From SB11 sp943370295 (GTDB taxonomy: Bacteria > Bacteroidota > Bacteroidia > UBA8524): DNA of 64,000 nucleotides. Of the stretch, positions 51,797 through 60,790 are shown piece after piece; position 1 is the stretch's first letter, and each line of letters begins with the position of its first letter. The notes below the pieces were generated by a model. That model ran no database searches. It had not been told where the DNA came from and saw nothing but the letters and a program-made list of their open reading frames with translations. A program made the position numbers and the translations under genes. The DNA lies in contig CALRQL020000008.1 in the NCBI GenBank assembly GCA_943370295.1, positions 1 through 64,000 of the forward strand. Reading direction: 5' to 3'.

Positions 51797-52108
51797 TTAT
51801 CCCCCAACATAATGATTGCCTCGGCCGGTTTTTCCAAAGCCGCTTCTTGAGACAGTTCTTGCGTATAAGGAAGATTTTTTGGAGATATTATTTGATTCCA
51901 TTCCTATGCGAGAATAGCGCCCGTTTTGGAATAAACCGAAAGACCTGAAATGGTAATAACCGCCGCCGTGATAATAGGGGCGAGAATAGGATGCTGATGT
52001 ATCGGTACGCAGATACATTTTGTTTTTGGGCATATCTCCTTCTTTATTGCTGCAAGCCGAGAGCGATGTGCCTACAATAATGAGTTTGATTATTTTAGAC
52101 TTTTTCAC
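51797..52108 (-). CDS. Small YgiB-like lipoprotein
   Basis: The 103-residue protein has a lipoprotein signal (TSLSACSNKE). The mature part is rich in Tyr, Gly, Ser and Arg (YYHGGGYYHFRSFG) and ends with SRSGFGKTGRGNH, recalling the SRGGFG-type end of YgiB (UPF0441). Position next to a YgiC-like gene supports the idea, but similarity is weak and low-complexity. The role is unknown. Confidence 0.55.
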   Translation of the reverse strand: MKKSKIIKLIIVGTSLSACSNKEGDMPKNKMYLRTDTSASYSRPYYHGGGYYHFRSFGLFQNGRYSRIGMESNNISKKSSLYARTVSRSGFGKTGRGNHYVGG

Positions 52109-52110
52109 CG

Positions 52111-52482
52111 CTATTTTACTGTAATAAAGAACTCGTATTCGTTTGGCACCTTTATCTTTCTTTCTCCCCCTTCCTCCTCAACAAGTTCTGTTTTAGAGCC
52201 TGTGTACGGAACAGTGTCGTATATAACCTGTTCTTTTATGAGTGCGTTTTTGTAGAATATTTTTTTGGTGGTTGAAATTACGTAAGCCGTATCGTTTAGG
52301 GGGGTTGAGTCAAACACTACCTCAACCGAATTTTCAGTCTGTAATTTAGCCAACTCCATGGCGGGTTTTTTGGTATAATACAGCACTAAAAAAACAATAA
52401 TGAGAACCAAAGGAACGACGATAATCAGCGTTTTAAGTTTTCTGTTTTGATCTTTTACAAGTTGTACGCTTCTTCTTACCAT
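52111..52482 (-). CDS. Small membrane-anchored protein of unknown function
   Basis: The 123-residue protein has a basic N-terminus, one membrane helix (about 19-41, LIIVVPLVLIIVFLVLYY) and a soluble domain of about 80 residues with beta-strand character. No known family is recognised. It is tightly packed between the GT2 gene (15 bases) and the YgiB-like gene (2 bases), so it belongs to the same operon. Confidence 0.6.
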   Translation of the reverse strand: MVRRSVQLVKDQNRKLKTLIIVVPLVLIIVFLVLYYTKKPAMELAKLQTENSVEVVFDSTPLNDTAYVISTTKKIFYKNALIKEQVIYDTVPYTGSKTELVEEEGGERKIKVPNEYEFFITVK

Positions 52483-52497
52483 TAAAAGCAGTTTTTA

Positions 52498-53445
52498 TCA
52501 AATATTCACCTTCTTTTTCACAATGTACTCAGGGCGGTCTTTCACTTCGTCGAAAATGTTGCCGATGTATTCGCCCAATACGCCTACGGTAATTAGCTGT
52601 ACCCCGCCAAAAAAGATGATAGTGATAATGAGCGAAGCCCAACCGGGTACTTCTTCCAAATCGCCGTTTATCTTTTCAACTATAACAATAGTGGTCAAAA
52701 TCAACCCGATGAGTATGCTTACCAACCCAAGATTAAGGGCAAGTTTCAGTGGTTTTTTGCTGAAATAAAACATCCCGATGCTGGCCAAGTGCAGCAGCTT
52801 GCGCAGCGAGTATTTGGTTTCGCCGCCCGCACGACCCGGGCGGTTGTAATAGAAAGGCGTTTGCGAAAAGCCCATCCAACTGATAATCCCACGAACGTAT
52901 TTGTTCTTCTCGCGGAATTGCTTGAAGGCATCTATCACGTGGCGGTCAATCAAACGGAAGTCGCCCGAATCTAAGGGCAAATCCACTTCTGAAAGGTAAT
53001 TCACCGTGCGGTAAAAGCCTTTATAGGCCAGTTTTTTCAAGAAACCAACGCCCTCTCTGTTTTGGCGTACGCAATACACCACGTTGGCCTGTGTTTCTTT
53101 ATACTTGGCAATAATATCGGGGAAAAGCTCCGGAGGGTCTTGCAAATCGGCATCAATAATAATAGCAACGTCGCCCGTAGCTTCGCAAATGCCTGCGCAC
53201 ACGGCAGGCTGGTGACCGAAATTGCGCGAAAACGAAAGCAGTTTAATGTTGGGGTTGGTGGCCGCGCGTTCTTCTAAAATAGAAAGCGTGCCATCACGAC
53301 TGCCGTCGTCAATAAAAATAACCTCGTAGTTGGTGTGGTAGCCGTTGGTATTTATCACCCCCATCAATCGGTCAAAAGTGGTGGATATAACGTCTTCTTC
53401 GTTATAGCAGGGGATAATTACCGATAGCCTAAGTTGTTCGCTCAT
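52498..53445 (-). CDS. Family 2 glycosyltransferase (GtrB/DPM-like)
   Basis: The 315-residue protein has a GT-A domain (SVIIPCYNEEDVISTTFDRL, FIDDGSRDGTL, IIDADLQDPPELFPDI, SGDFRLIDRHVIDAF, YVRGIISWMGF). Two C-terminal membrane helices follow (about 235-255 and 268-292). This is the pattern of polyprenyl-phosphate sugar transferases such as GtrB. It would supply a lipid-linked sugar to the GT-C-like protein encoded immediately upstream, whose stop directly abuts its start. Confidence 0.92.
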   Translation of the reverse strand: MSEQLRLSVIIPCYNEEDVISTTFDRLMGVINTNGYHTNYEVIFIDDGSRDGTLSILEERAATNPNIKLLSFSRNFGHQPAVCAGICEATGDVAIIIDADLQDPPELFPDIIAKYKETQANVVYCVRQNREGVGFLKKLAYKGFYRTVNYLSEVDLPLDSGDFRLIDRHVIDAFKQFREKNKYVRGIISWMGFSQTPFYYNRPGRAGGETKYSLRKLLHLASIGMFYFSKKPLKLALNLGLVSILIGLILTTIVIVEKINGDLEEVPGWASLIITIIFFGGVQLITVGVLGEYIGNIFDEVKDRPEYIVKKKVNI

Positions 53446-55083
53446 TTATTTAACTTTCTCAAAAACTGCTATCTGGAAACTTCTGTCTTTGGCAGTAACC
53501 ATCAGCGGTTCCAAAAATTTATATCCGTTTTGTTCAAAATATTCAGGCATTACACTGCCTGGTGTACGGTTGGGGCGGTAGCCGTAGTGGCTGTCCCAAA
53601 CCATTAAACTACCCACCGGGGCCGCCATAATGCTGGCACTATCAAGCGTGCCTGTTTTTTCTTTGCGGCTGTTGGTTTCAGTAAGCCAATAGTACCAAAT
53701 GTTTGAGTGGTTGCAATACAAGGGGCGGTCTTTCAAATCGCCTTGCTTGTTAAGGCGCTGCACCAATTGACGCACTGATACATTTTCTTCCGATAGTTTG
53801 TATGGGTGTACTTCTTTGCTGGCGTACAGTAAACCCAATCCCGTAACCACACCCGTTAGTGCCAATCCTTTCAGCGGCACAAAATAGAGCGCAGCCCCTG
53901 CCAACACAAACACAAAGGGGAAAAAGTCTTTTATTTTATCTTCTGTTTTTGGGTCGATGGTAAATTTCAGGTAGCTATGTTCGTAAGTCATAAAAATCAA
54001 TACGAATACAGCAAGAGCGCCCAAAACAATTCCTAATTCTGATAAACTAGGGCGTTTAAGCCACAACAAACTTAGTGCTCCTAAGGTTGCTACCAGTGGC
54101 GAAATGGCCGTCATATAGCGCAGGTTACCGCCGGTTGCAGGGCCAATTTCAGGGCTTTTAAGGTTAAATATACAGTGAATGGCAAAGAAGAATACAAAGG
54201 GCACAAACACAAACAATACTTCAGCGTCTTTGCTTTTCAACCATCCTTTTGATACTGCGGCTTTAAGTATTTGATAGGTGGCAACGGCCAGCAATGCTAT
54301 TTGGATAGCTCCAAAAACCACTGCCGACATTAGTATATAATGTTCCAATCCTTGTTTGGGATATTCTTTAGCATACGCGGCTGATGTGGCAGCAGCTTCG
54401 GTAATCATGTACCAAAAATCACCTTTGGCACCAAGTGTCCACAAAGCATATAGAAGCGGGAAAACTCCCAGGGCTATCATAGGCGCCCACTTGCGCTTAA
54501 TTAACAGATACAAGCCCATTAAAAGGGCTAAGGGAATAAGTTCTTGGCGAATTAACACATCATACGAAAGCAACAGTGAGCTAAACAGCCATTTTTCTTT
54601 TAAAGCCAGATAAACGGAGCCTATGAGCAATACGCCTGAAAGTATATCGGCGTAGTTGCGGAAAGAAATTTCAATCCAAACTGGTTGTAGGGCAGCTAAT
54701 ACAAAGGCAAGCACAGCCGCTTGTTTGTTAAAATGCTGGGCAGTTTTAGCAGCCAGCCAGCATCCCAAGGCACTAATGGCGCAATTAAACAACACTACAA
54801 ATTTATAACCCAATAAGGCGGGCAAGGCGTATAGCAGCTTGTAGCCGGGTTTTGCCCAGTTACCCATTACGCTGGTAGGGTCGTCCCAAAAGCCCAGCAT
54901 ACTCATAAAGTGGGCAATTTCATCGTCCTGATAAAACCCTACAGATTTGGTGGAGTAAAAGTAAAAGCCCACCAATGCGGCGGCAGTCAGTATCCACAAG
55001 TGCGACTCTTTACTGCCAAAGCCCTCTTGTTGGCCAACAGTAGCTGCGGCAGTTTCTTTTTTGGGAGTTTCTTTTTTTACCAT
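53446..55083 (-). CDS. GT-C type membrane glycosyltransferase
   Basis: The 545-residue protein has about eleven membrane segments after a charged, low-complexity N-terminus. The first periplasmic loop carries an acidic motif (GFYQDDEIAHF), as in GT39/ArnT-like and other dolichol- or undecaprenol-dependent transferases. The C-terminal 130 residues form a soluble domain. It likely uses the lipid-linked sugar made by the adjacent GT2. The acceptor is not known. Confidence 0.8.
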   Translation of the reverse strand: MVKKETPKKETAAATVGQQEGFGSKESHLWILTAAALVGFYFYSTKSVGFYQDDEIAHFMSMLGFWDDPTSVMGNWAKPGYKLLYALPALLGYKFVVLFNCAISALGCWLAAKTAQHFNKQAAVLAFVLAALQPVWIEISFRNYADILSGVLLIGSVYLALKEKWLFSSLLLSYDVLIRQELIPLALLMGLYLLIKRKWAPMIALGVFPLLYALWTLGAKGDFWYMITEAAATSAAYAKEYPKQGLEHYILMSAVVFGAIQIALLAVATYQILKAAVSKGWLKSKDAEVLFVFVPFVFFFAIHCIFNLKSPEIGPATGGNLRYMTAISPLVATLGALSLLWLKRPSLSELGIVLGALAVFVLIFMTYEHSYLKFTIDPKTEDKIKDFFPFVFVLAGAALYFVPLKGLALTGVVTGLGLLYASKEVHPYKLSEENVSVRQLVQRLNKQGDLKDRPLYCNHSNIWYYWLTETNSRKEKTGTLDSASIMAAPVGSLMVWDSHYGYRPNRTPGSVMPEYFEQNGYKFLEPLMVTAKDRSFQIAVFEKVK

Positions 55084-55101
55084 TCGTCTTAACTAAGATT
55101 T

Positions 55102-55509
55102 TTAGGATGAAGGGATTATAGGATTGTTTTTATTATCAGGGTGCTTAGTATTGTATATGCGTTTAAACTCTAAACTTTTCGCCCCGAAATTAATTAATAA
55201 ACCAATGGGCAGTTTATACGCCTCAAGATAATTTAATGCTTGGGCTAAATGTAAATCGTCTAAAGCCGATACTGCTTTTAGCTCCACCATTATAGAGTCT
55301 TCCACAAAAAAATCAACCCGTCTAGTTCCAATTTCCGTTTCCCGATAAATTATTGTCATTTCCTTCTCACGTTCAAACCGGAGGCCTTGACTACTCATTT
55401 CGAGCGCAAGAGCTCTCTGGTAAATAACTTCTTGAAAACCACTACCCAAAAAACTATGAACAGCCATGCTACAGCCAATAATTTTATGAGTGGTTTCTTT
55501 ATGAATCAT
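55102..55509 (-). CDS. GxxExxY family protein
   Basis: The 135-residue protein has the signature GFQEVIY in SFLGSGFQEVIYQRAL. It also has REKEMTIIYRETEIGTRRVDFFVEDSIMVELKAV, a PD-(D/E)XK-like arrangement (Asp, then ExK). The family is frequent in Bacteroidota and often inserted near repeats. Nuclease activity is plausible but unproven. It sits 18 bases before the GT-C gene on the same strand, without functional link. Confidence 0.85.
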   Translation of the reverse strand: MIHKETTHKIIGCSMAVHSFLGSGFQEVIYQRALALEMSSQGLRFEREKEMTIIYRETEIGTRRVDFFVEDSIMVELKAVSALDDLHLAQALNYLEAYKLPIGLLINFGAKSLEFKRIYNTKHPDNKNNPIIPSS

Positions 55510-55589
55510 AGAATCATTAAATCCGTATTATCCAAGTTCTGACAACCTTTCAAAGAAACAATAAAATAGCCGTATTTTGCACCCTCAAA

Positions 55590-56339
55590 ATGGATAAACG
55601 CTACTACAAAGAGTATTACACTCTAGAACGCGGGCATTGGTGGTTTACCGTGCGTGCCCAAATATTGGAGGATTATGTTCGCAGGAATATATACAAGGGC
55701 AGCCCGCTTAAAATTTTGAACGTTGGGGTGGCAACGGGTGCTACCAGTGATATGTTGGCAAAGTTTGGTGAGGTTACCTCGCTGGAGTATGATGCCGATT
55801 GTTGTGCCTTTTTGCGTGAAGAGTTGAATATGGACGTGATTAACGGTTCAGTACTTGAGCTGCCGTTTGGTGCCGGGGAATATGATTTGGTGTGTGCGTT
55901 TGATGTGATTGAACACGTAGAGGATGATACGCTTGCCGTACGCGAAATGAAGCGCGTGTGCAAACCCGGCGGAGATTTGTTTATTACCGTTCCTGCGCTG
56001 ATGGTGCTTTGGAGCCAACACGACGAGGTGAACCATCACTTCCGTCGCTATAAGATGAGTGGCATAAAAGCCTTGTTTGAAAAAGATACCGACGGCTCGG
56101 AGCGATTTTCAAGTTATTTCAACTCGTTGCTGTTTCCCCCCATTTTTGTATTCAGGGTGCTTTCAAAACTATTGCCCAAGCGTAGCACAAAAAACAACTC
56201 AGGATCAGATTTCGGGGTGTTCAACAACGGTTTTACCAATAAACTGTTGGCGGCCTTTTTCAGGATTGAATTAAGCTGGCTTCGTTTCTCAAAATTTCCT
56301 GTGGGGGTTTCTATACTGTATAGCTGGAAGAAGAAATAA
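55590..56339 (+). CDS. Class I SAM-dependent methyltransferase
   Basis: The 249-residue protein has the Rossmann-fold motifs ILNVGVATGATSDML (motif I), SLEYDADCCAF, YDLVCAFDVIEHVEDD and VCKPGGDLFITVPAL. A C-terminal hydrophobic stretch (about 175-200) and a second one near 230 might attach it to the membrane. Such proteins next to GT-C and GT2 genes often modify lipid-linked sugars, but no substrate can be named. It is transcribed away from the glycosyltransferase operon. Confidence 0.82.
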   Translation: MDKRYYKEYYTLERGHWWFTVRAQILEDYVRRNIYKGSPLKILNVGVATGATSDMLAKFGEVTSLEYDADCCAFLREELNMDVINGSVLELPFGAGEYDLVCAFDVIEHVEDDTLAVREMKRVCKPGGDLFITVPALMVLWSQHDEVNHHFRRYKMSGIKALFEKDTDGSERFSSYFNSLLFPPIFVFRVLSKLLPKRSTKNNSGSDFGVFNNGFTNKLLAAFFRIELSWLRFSKFPVGVSILYSWKKK

Positions 56340-57788
56340 CTATTTCTTGTTGCGGATTAACTCCAAAACAGAATCCATTTCTGCATCCCTGTTGTTAAGC
56401 CAGTCGTCAATAGCAGGCTTAATGACGAAGTCAGGGCGCAATCCTTTTGTGTTTTGCTTGTCTATGGGCATCTCATACCTAACCATTGGAATGGTAACGA
56501 TGGCTTTTGTGTTAGGTAGAATAACTGTTCCCGTTACGCCGCTTGTGTTTCCTTTATAGCTTCCGCCTGCTTCTTCGCCCACAATAGTTCCCAGTTTGTA
56601 AGTACGCACAGCAGAGAGTACCTCTGTGCTGGTAGAAGCGCATTTGCCGTTGGTAATAAAAAACACGTTGCCCTTAAAATAATTGGAGCTGCTTTCCTGC
56701 AAGCCCAATACACTGTGGTTTTTCCATTTATAGCCCCCGTCTTCTTTTACAACTCCCTTGGGGAAGCCCTGAAAAGTTTCGGGAATGTTGTAGTTAATAA
56801 AATCAAACAACGTATCCGATGTAAGCCACTGGTTTTTACAATACACAAAAGGTTTAGGCGATAGGTAAGAGAGAAGATTCGCGCCATACTCACTGAGACC
56901 GCCGCCATTGTTGCGTAAGTCTATCACAAGGTTTTTGTATTCATTAACTCCGCTTAGCACAAAAAAACTATCCAAAAACCTGTTGTAATCAATCCCGGCA
57001 TTGTCCATCAAATCTTTACGAAAGCTGCGTATGGTTAGCACCACCGTATTTAGCTCCTTGTTAACAGAGCATTCAATGGGAGGTAGTTTTTTGTTTAAAG
57101 CATTCCGTTTAGTATCTAATTGTGTTTTAGTAATGCCCTTTACGATAGTGATATCGGCTTCCTCTTTGCCTTTTTGCAAGCAGGTAACTTCATATTGTGC
57201 CGAGCTTTCTTTAATGGCAAACGAGTAGTAGTAATAAAACCCTGTTTTGAGGACGTTTTTTATGCGCGATAAATTACCGCCATCAGAAGGAACGGCAAGG
57301 GATATTTGCTCAAAAATCTTGCTTATTGGGACTCCATCGATTTCCAGTATTTCTGTCCCAAAATCTAAGATAGCATTATCACTATAATTTTGGTACACAT
57401 AGTATTTTCCGTAGGCTTCAAATAAGTTAAAAGGCAGTAAAAGAGCGTTCTGTTGCCACCAGTTTTCATGGGCTTCAGAAAAATCTATCGAAGTATGCGA
57501 GCAGCCGATTGGAAAAGTAAGCAACATTGCTTTTCGCAAGAACTCAGTTTCAGTTAATGAGTCACCGCGAAGTATGGTTTCTCTAATAGTTTCTTTCCAG
57601 TCGTCAAATTTATTTGTGTCAACGTGCCAATATAACCCGGGGTGTGCCTTCTCAAGAGCGGTTGACATATAGTCAAAGTCTTGCACAAGTTGCCTTGCAG
57701 CAAATTTTTTATCGGGATTAAACGATTGGGATAAACCGGTTATGGTTACTAAGAATATCAGGTATGATAAAAGAGCCTTTAACTTCAT
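56340..57788 (-). CDS. Exported S41 family peptidase
   Basis: The start is ATG 57788, after the glmS terminator hairpin; an upstream ATG lies inside that hairpin. The protein is about 482 residues with a signal peptide (1-20, ending GLSQ). An N-terminal helical domain and a PDZ-like part come first, then the tail-specific protease core: LVIDLRNNGGGLSEYG, FFITNGKCASTSTEVLSAVR with the catalytic Ser, and LGTIVGEEAGGSYKG. It converges on the methyltransferase gene, with the two stops directly adjacent. Confidence 0.85.
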   Translation of the reverse strand: MKLKALLSYLIFLVTITGLSQSFNPDKKFAARQLVQDFDYMSTALEKAHPGLYWHVDTNKFDDWKETIRETILRGDSLTETEFLRKAMLLTFPIGCSHTSIDFSEAHENWWQQNALLLPFNLFEAYGKYYVYQNYSDNAILDFGTEILEIDGVPISKIFEQISLAVPSDGGNLSRIKNVLKTGFYYYYSFAIKESSAQYEVTCLQKGKEEADITIVKGITKTQLDTKRNALNKKLPPIECSVNKELNTVVLTIRSFRKDLMDNAGIDYNRFLDSFFVLSGVNEYKNLVIDLRNNGGGLSEYGANLLSYLSPKPFVYCKNQWLTSDTLFDFINYNIPETFQGFPKGVVKEDGGYKWKNHSVLGLQESSSNYFKGNVFFITNGKCASTSTEVLSAVRTYKLGTIVGEEAGGSYKGNTSGVTGTVILPNTKAIVTIPMVRYEMPIDKQNTKGLRPDFVIKPAIDDWLNNRDAEMDSVLELIRNKK

Positions 57789-57796
57789 AAAACTAT

Positions 57797-57831
57797 AATG
57801 CCGCTGTAATTTATACAATTACAACGGCATT
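57797..57831 (-). terminator. glmS terminator hairpin
   Basis: AATGCCGTTGTAATT and its near complement (one mismatch) form a 15-base stem with a five-base loop, 22 bases after the glmS stop. The T-rich tail is weak. Confidence 0.55.
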
Positions 57832-57852
57832 CAGGTTCAAATAAGTTTTCTA

Positions 57853-59691
57853 TTATTCTACCGTAACTGATTTTGCAAGATTACGGGGTTGGTCAACGTT
57901 GCGTTCAAGCATTACGGCGATGTTGTAGGCCAACAGCTGTAGGGGAACAATAGCCAGTAATGGAAGGAAACATTCTTGGCAATCAGGGATGTAAATCACA
58001 TGGTCGGCCATTGTTTTTATGTGGTCGTCGCCTTCAGTAGCAATAGCAATTACGCGGCCTTTACGGGCTTTTACCTCTTGTATATTGCTCACTACTTTTT
58101 CGTAGTTGCTATGCTGTGTGGCAATTACTACCACAGGCATCTCTTCGTCAATCAGCGCAATAGGCCCGTGCTTCATTTCAGCAGCAGGGTAGCCTTCTGC
58201 GTGTATGTACGATATTTCTTTTAGTTTTAGCGCGCCTTCAAGAGCCACAGGGAAACCAAATCCACGGCCTAAGTACAAGAAGTTTTTAGCGTCTTTAAAC
58301 TCACCGGCAATGTATTTAATCTGTGCAGCGGTATTGTCAAGTATTTGCTGGATTTTATCGGGGATAGTTTCCATCTCAAACGAGATTTTACGGAAATTTT
58401 CCTCGCTGATAGTGCCCTTACGTTTGGCAACCGCCAGTGCTATAAGAGTTAGTGCGGTAACCTGTGCAGTAAATGCTTTGGTAGATGCTACTCCAATTTC
58501 CGGGCCCGCGTGTGTATAGGCTCCTGCATCGGTAGTACGGGGAATTGATGAGCCTACTACGTTACAGATACCAAAAATGGTTGCTCCGCGAGACTTGGCC
58601 AGCTCTATAGCGGCTAAAGTATCGGCTGTTTCACCCGATTGTGATACGGCAATTACAAAATCGCCTTCGCCTACAATAGGATTACGGTAACGGAATTCTG
58701 AAGCATATTCAACCTCAACGGGTATGCGGGCAACTTCTTCAAACAAATATTCGCCTACAATGCCTGCAATCCACGATGTGCCGCAGCCCACAATTATTAT
58801 GCGCTTCAAGTTCACCAGCTTATCCATGTACTCGGTAACACCGGCCATGTGTATGCTGTTATCAGAAACGCTGATACGTCCGCGGAAACTATCGCGAATT
58901 GAGCGGGGCTGCTCGTAAATTTCTTTAATCATAAAGTGGTCGTAACCGCCTTTTTCAATTTGCTCAAGGTTCATCTCAAGCTCCTGTATGTAAGGGGTTT
59001 TTACCGCATTATCAATAGTTTTTATAGTTAGCTCATTGTTTTTAATAATGGCTATTTCGCTATCGTTCAGATAAATTACATTTTTGGTGTATTCAATCAA
59101 AGGAGCCGCGTCAGAAGCAATAAAGTGTTCATTATCTCCAATACCCAATACCATCGGGCTGCCTTTGCGTGCACCAATTAAAAAATTAGGCTCGTCTTTG
59201 TTCACAATAACAATAGCGTAGGCCCCAACCACTTCGCTAAGACCAAGACGAACAGCTTCTTCAAAAGGGCAATCTGTTTTTTGTTGAATTTCTTCGATAA
59301 GGTGTATCAATACCTCCGTATCGGTTTCGCTTTTAAACTCATGTCCGCGCGACATCAATTCTTTTTTCAGCGAAGAATAGTTTTCGATAATGCCATTGTG
59401 AATAATGGCCATGTTGCCTCTTTGCGAAACGTGAGGGTGGGCATTAACATCATTAGGCTCGCCGTGTGTGGCCCAGCGAGTATGACCTATACCAATATTA
59501 CCTGTAATGTCCTCGTTCCTTACAGCCTCTTCAAGTTCACTTACCTTGCCTTTTTTCTTAAAAATCTTAAGGTCGTGATTAAGCAGCGCTACCCCTGAGC
59601 TATCGTAGCCCCTGTACTCTAAGCGCTTTAGTCCTTTAATAAGGATAGGATAGGCCTCTCTGGGGCCTATATAACCAACAATACCACACAT
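57853..59691 (-). CDS. glmS: Glutamine--fructose-6-phosphate aminotransferase GlmS
   Basis: GlmS makes glucosamine-6-phosphate from fructose-6-phosphate and glutamine, feeding cell-wall and lipopolysaccharide synthesis. The 612-residue protein has the N-terminal glutaminase domain with Cys2 (MCGIVGYIG), RWATHGEPN and IIHNGIIENY. The two SIS domains contain VGCGTSWIAG, SQSGETADTLAAI and STKAFTAQV. The C-terminus ends PRNLAKSVTVE with the conserved Lys. No glmS ribozyme fold is seen upstream, in line with its absence in this phylum. Confidence 0.97.
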   Translation of the reverse strand: MCGIVGYIGPREAYPILIKGLKRLEYRGYDSSGVALLNHDLKIFKKKGKVSELEEAVRNEDITGNIGIGHTRWATHGEPNDVNAHPHVSQRGNMAIIHNGIIENYSSLKKELMSRGHEFKSETDTEVLIHLIEEIQQKTDCPFEEAVRLGLSEVVGAYAIVIVNKDEPNFLIGARKGSPMVLGIGDNEHFIASDAAPLIEYTKNVIYLNDSEIAIIKNNELTIKTIDNAVKTPYIQELEMNLEQIEKGGYDHFMIKEIYEQPRSIRDSFRGRISVSDNSIHMAGVTEYMDKLVNLKRIIIVGCGTSWIAGIVGEYLFEEVARIPVEVEYASEFRYRNPIVGEGDFVIAVSQSGETADTLAAIELAKSRGATIFGICNVVGSSIPRTTDAGAYTHAGPEIGVASTKAFTAQVTALTLIALAVAKRKGTISEENFRKISFEMETIPDKIQQILDNTAAQIKYIAGEFKDAKNFLYLGRGFGFPVALEGALKLKEISYIHAEGYPAAEMKHGPIALIDEEMPVVVIATQHSNYEKVVSNIQEVKARKGRVIAIATEGDDHIKTMADHVIYIPDCQECFLPLLAIVPLQLLAYNIAVMLERNVDQPRNLAKSVTVE

Positions 59692-59743
59692 AAAAATAAC
59701 GAATTAAAAAACGATTAAAAGGTACTTTATTAACGCCCCTTTT

Positions 59744-60790
59744 TTAACGGGTGCGTAAATTTACAGTTTGCATTTCAAAATCAAAAGGGCGGTTATTTAA
59801 CCGGCTAATATTTCGCAATTGATGAAGTAGTTCTTCAAACTGCGAAAAGTTTACCGATTGATGCCCGTCTGATAGAGCATTATCTGGGTCGTTATGGGTT
59901 TCTACCATCAAACCGTCGCTGCCAACAGCTATTGCTGCAACCGACAACGGTGCAATAAGTTTTGAAAGCCCCGTTCCCTGGCTGGGGTCAACAATCACCG
60001 GCAAGTGCGAAAGCTCTTTTACCAGTGCAACAGCCGATAGGTCTAATGTATTCCTTGTAGCTGTTTCAAATGTACGAATTCCCCGTTCACACAATATTAC
60101 TTTTTCGTTACCACCCAACAAAATGTGTTCGGCGGCAAGCAGCCACTCTTCAATAGTGGCGCTTAACCCGCGTTTTAATAAAACGGGTTTATCAACTTTT
60201 CCCAGCCCTTTCAAAAACTGGTAATTGTGCATATTACGTGTGCCTACCTGCAAAATATCGGCATATTCTAATACTTCATCCAGTAGTGAGTAGTCCAAAA
60301 CCTCGGTCACCACCTTCATATCAAACTCATTAGCAACTTTGCGCAGCAATTCCAGCCCTTGTTTTTTCATTCCCTGAAAAGAGTAGGGAGAGGTGCGGGG
60401 CTTGTAAGCACCGCCGCGCAAAAACTTGATGCCGTTTTTTGAAAGAAACGAAGCAATATCATACAATTGCTGCTCGCTTTCAACGGCGCAGGGTCCCGCT
60501 ATCAATACCGGATATTCTCCGCCAATTTCAAGCGAACCTGTTTTAATCACAGTAGGATTCTTTTTCCATTTGCGGCTGGCAAGCTGGTAAGAAGTTCCAA
60601 TCTGGGTGATTTTTGAAACCGTTTTAAGGCTTTGCAAATATTGTATTTGTGTATCGTTAATGTATGAAACAATAACGTATACTGGGTTTGAAGGAATGGG
60701 GGCAAAATGGTATGTAAGCCCTTCTGCCTTCAAAAAGTCTTCAACGGTTGGGCAGCCTTCTGCCAAATGATTACTTAATTCTACTAACAC
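59744..60790 (-). CDS. aroF: 3-deoxy-7-phosphoheptulonate (DAHP) synthase, type I-beta
   Basis: The enzyme joins phosphoenolpyruvate and erythrose-4-phosphate, the first step of aromatic amino-acid synthesis. The 348-residue protein has an N-terminal ferredoxin-like regulatory domain (about 1-75). The catalytic barrel has PVLIAGPCAVESEQQL, FLRGGAYKPRTSPYSFQG, LQVGTRNMHNYQFLK, ILCERGIRTFE, LPVIVDPSQGTG and DGLMVETHNDPDNALSDG. There is no fused chorismate mutase, which many Bacteroidota DAHP synthases carry. It follows the DUF4270 gene without a gap. Confidence 0.92.
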   Translation of the reverse strand: MLVELSNHLAEGCPTVEDFLKAEGLTYHFAPIPSNPVYVIVSYINDTQIQYLQSLKTVSKITQIGTSYQLASRKWKKNPTVIKTGSLEIGGEYPVLIAGPCAVESEQQLYDIASFLSKNGIKFLRGGAYKPRTSPYSFQGMKKQGLELLRKVANEFDMKVVTEVLDYSLLDEVLEYADILQVGTRNMHNYQFLKGLGKVDKPVLLKRGLSATIEEWLLAAEHILLGGNEKVILCERGIRTFETATRNTLDLSAVALVKELSHLPVIVDPSQGTGLSKLIAPLSVAAIAVGSDGLMVETHNDPDNALSDGHQSVNFSQFEELLHQLRNISRLNNRPFDFEMQTVNLRTR

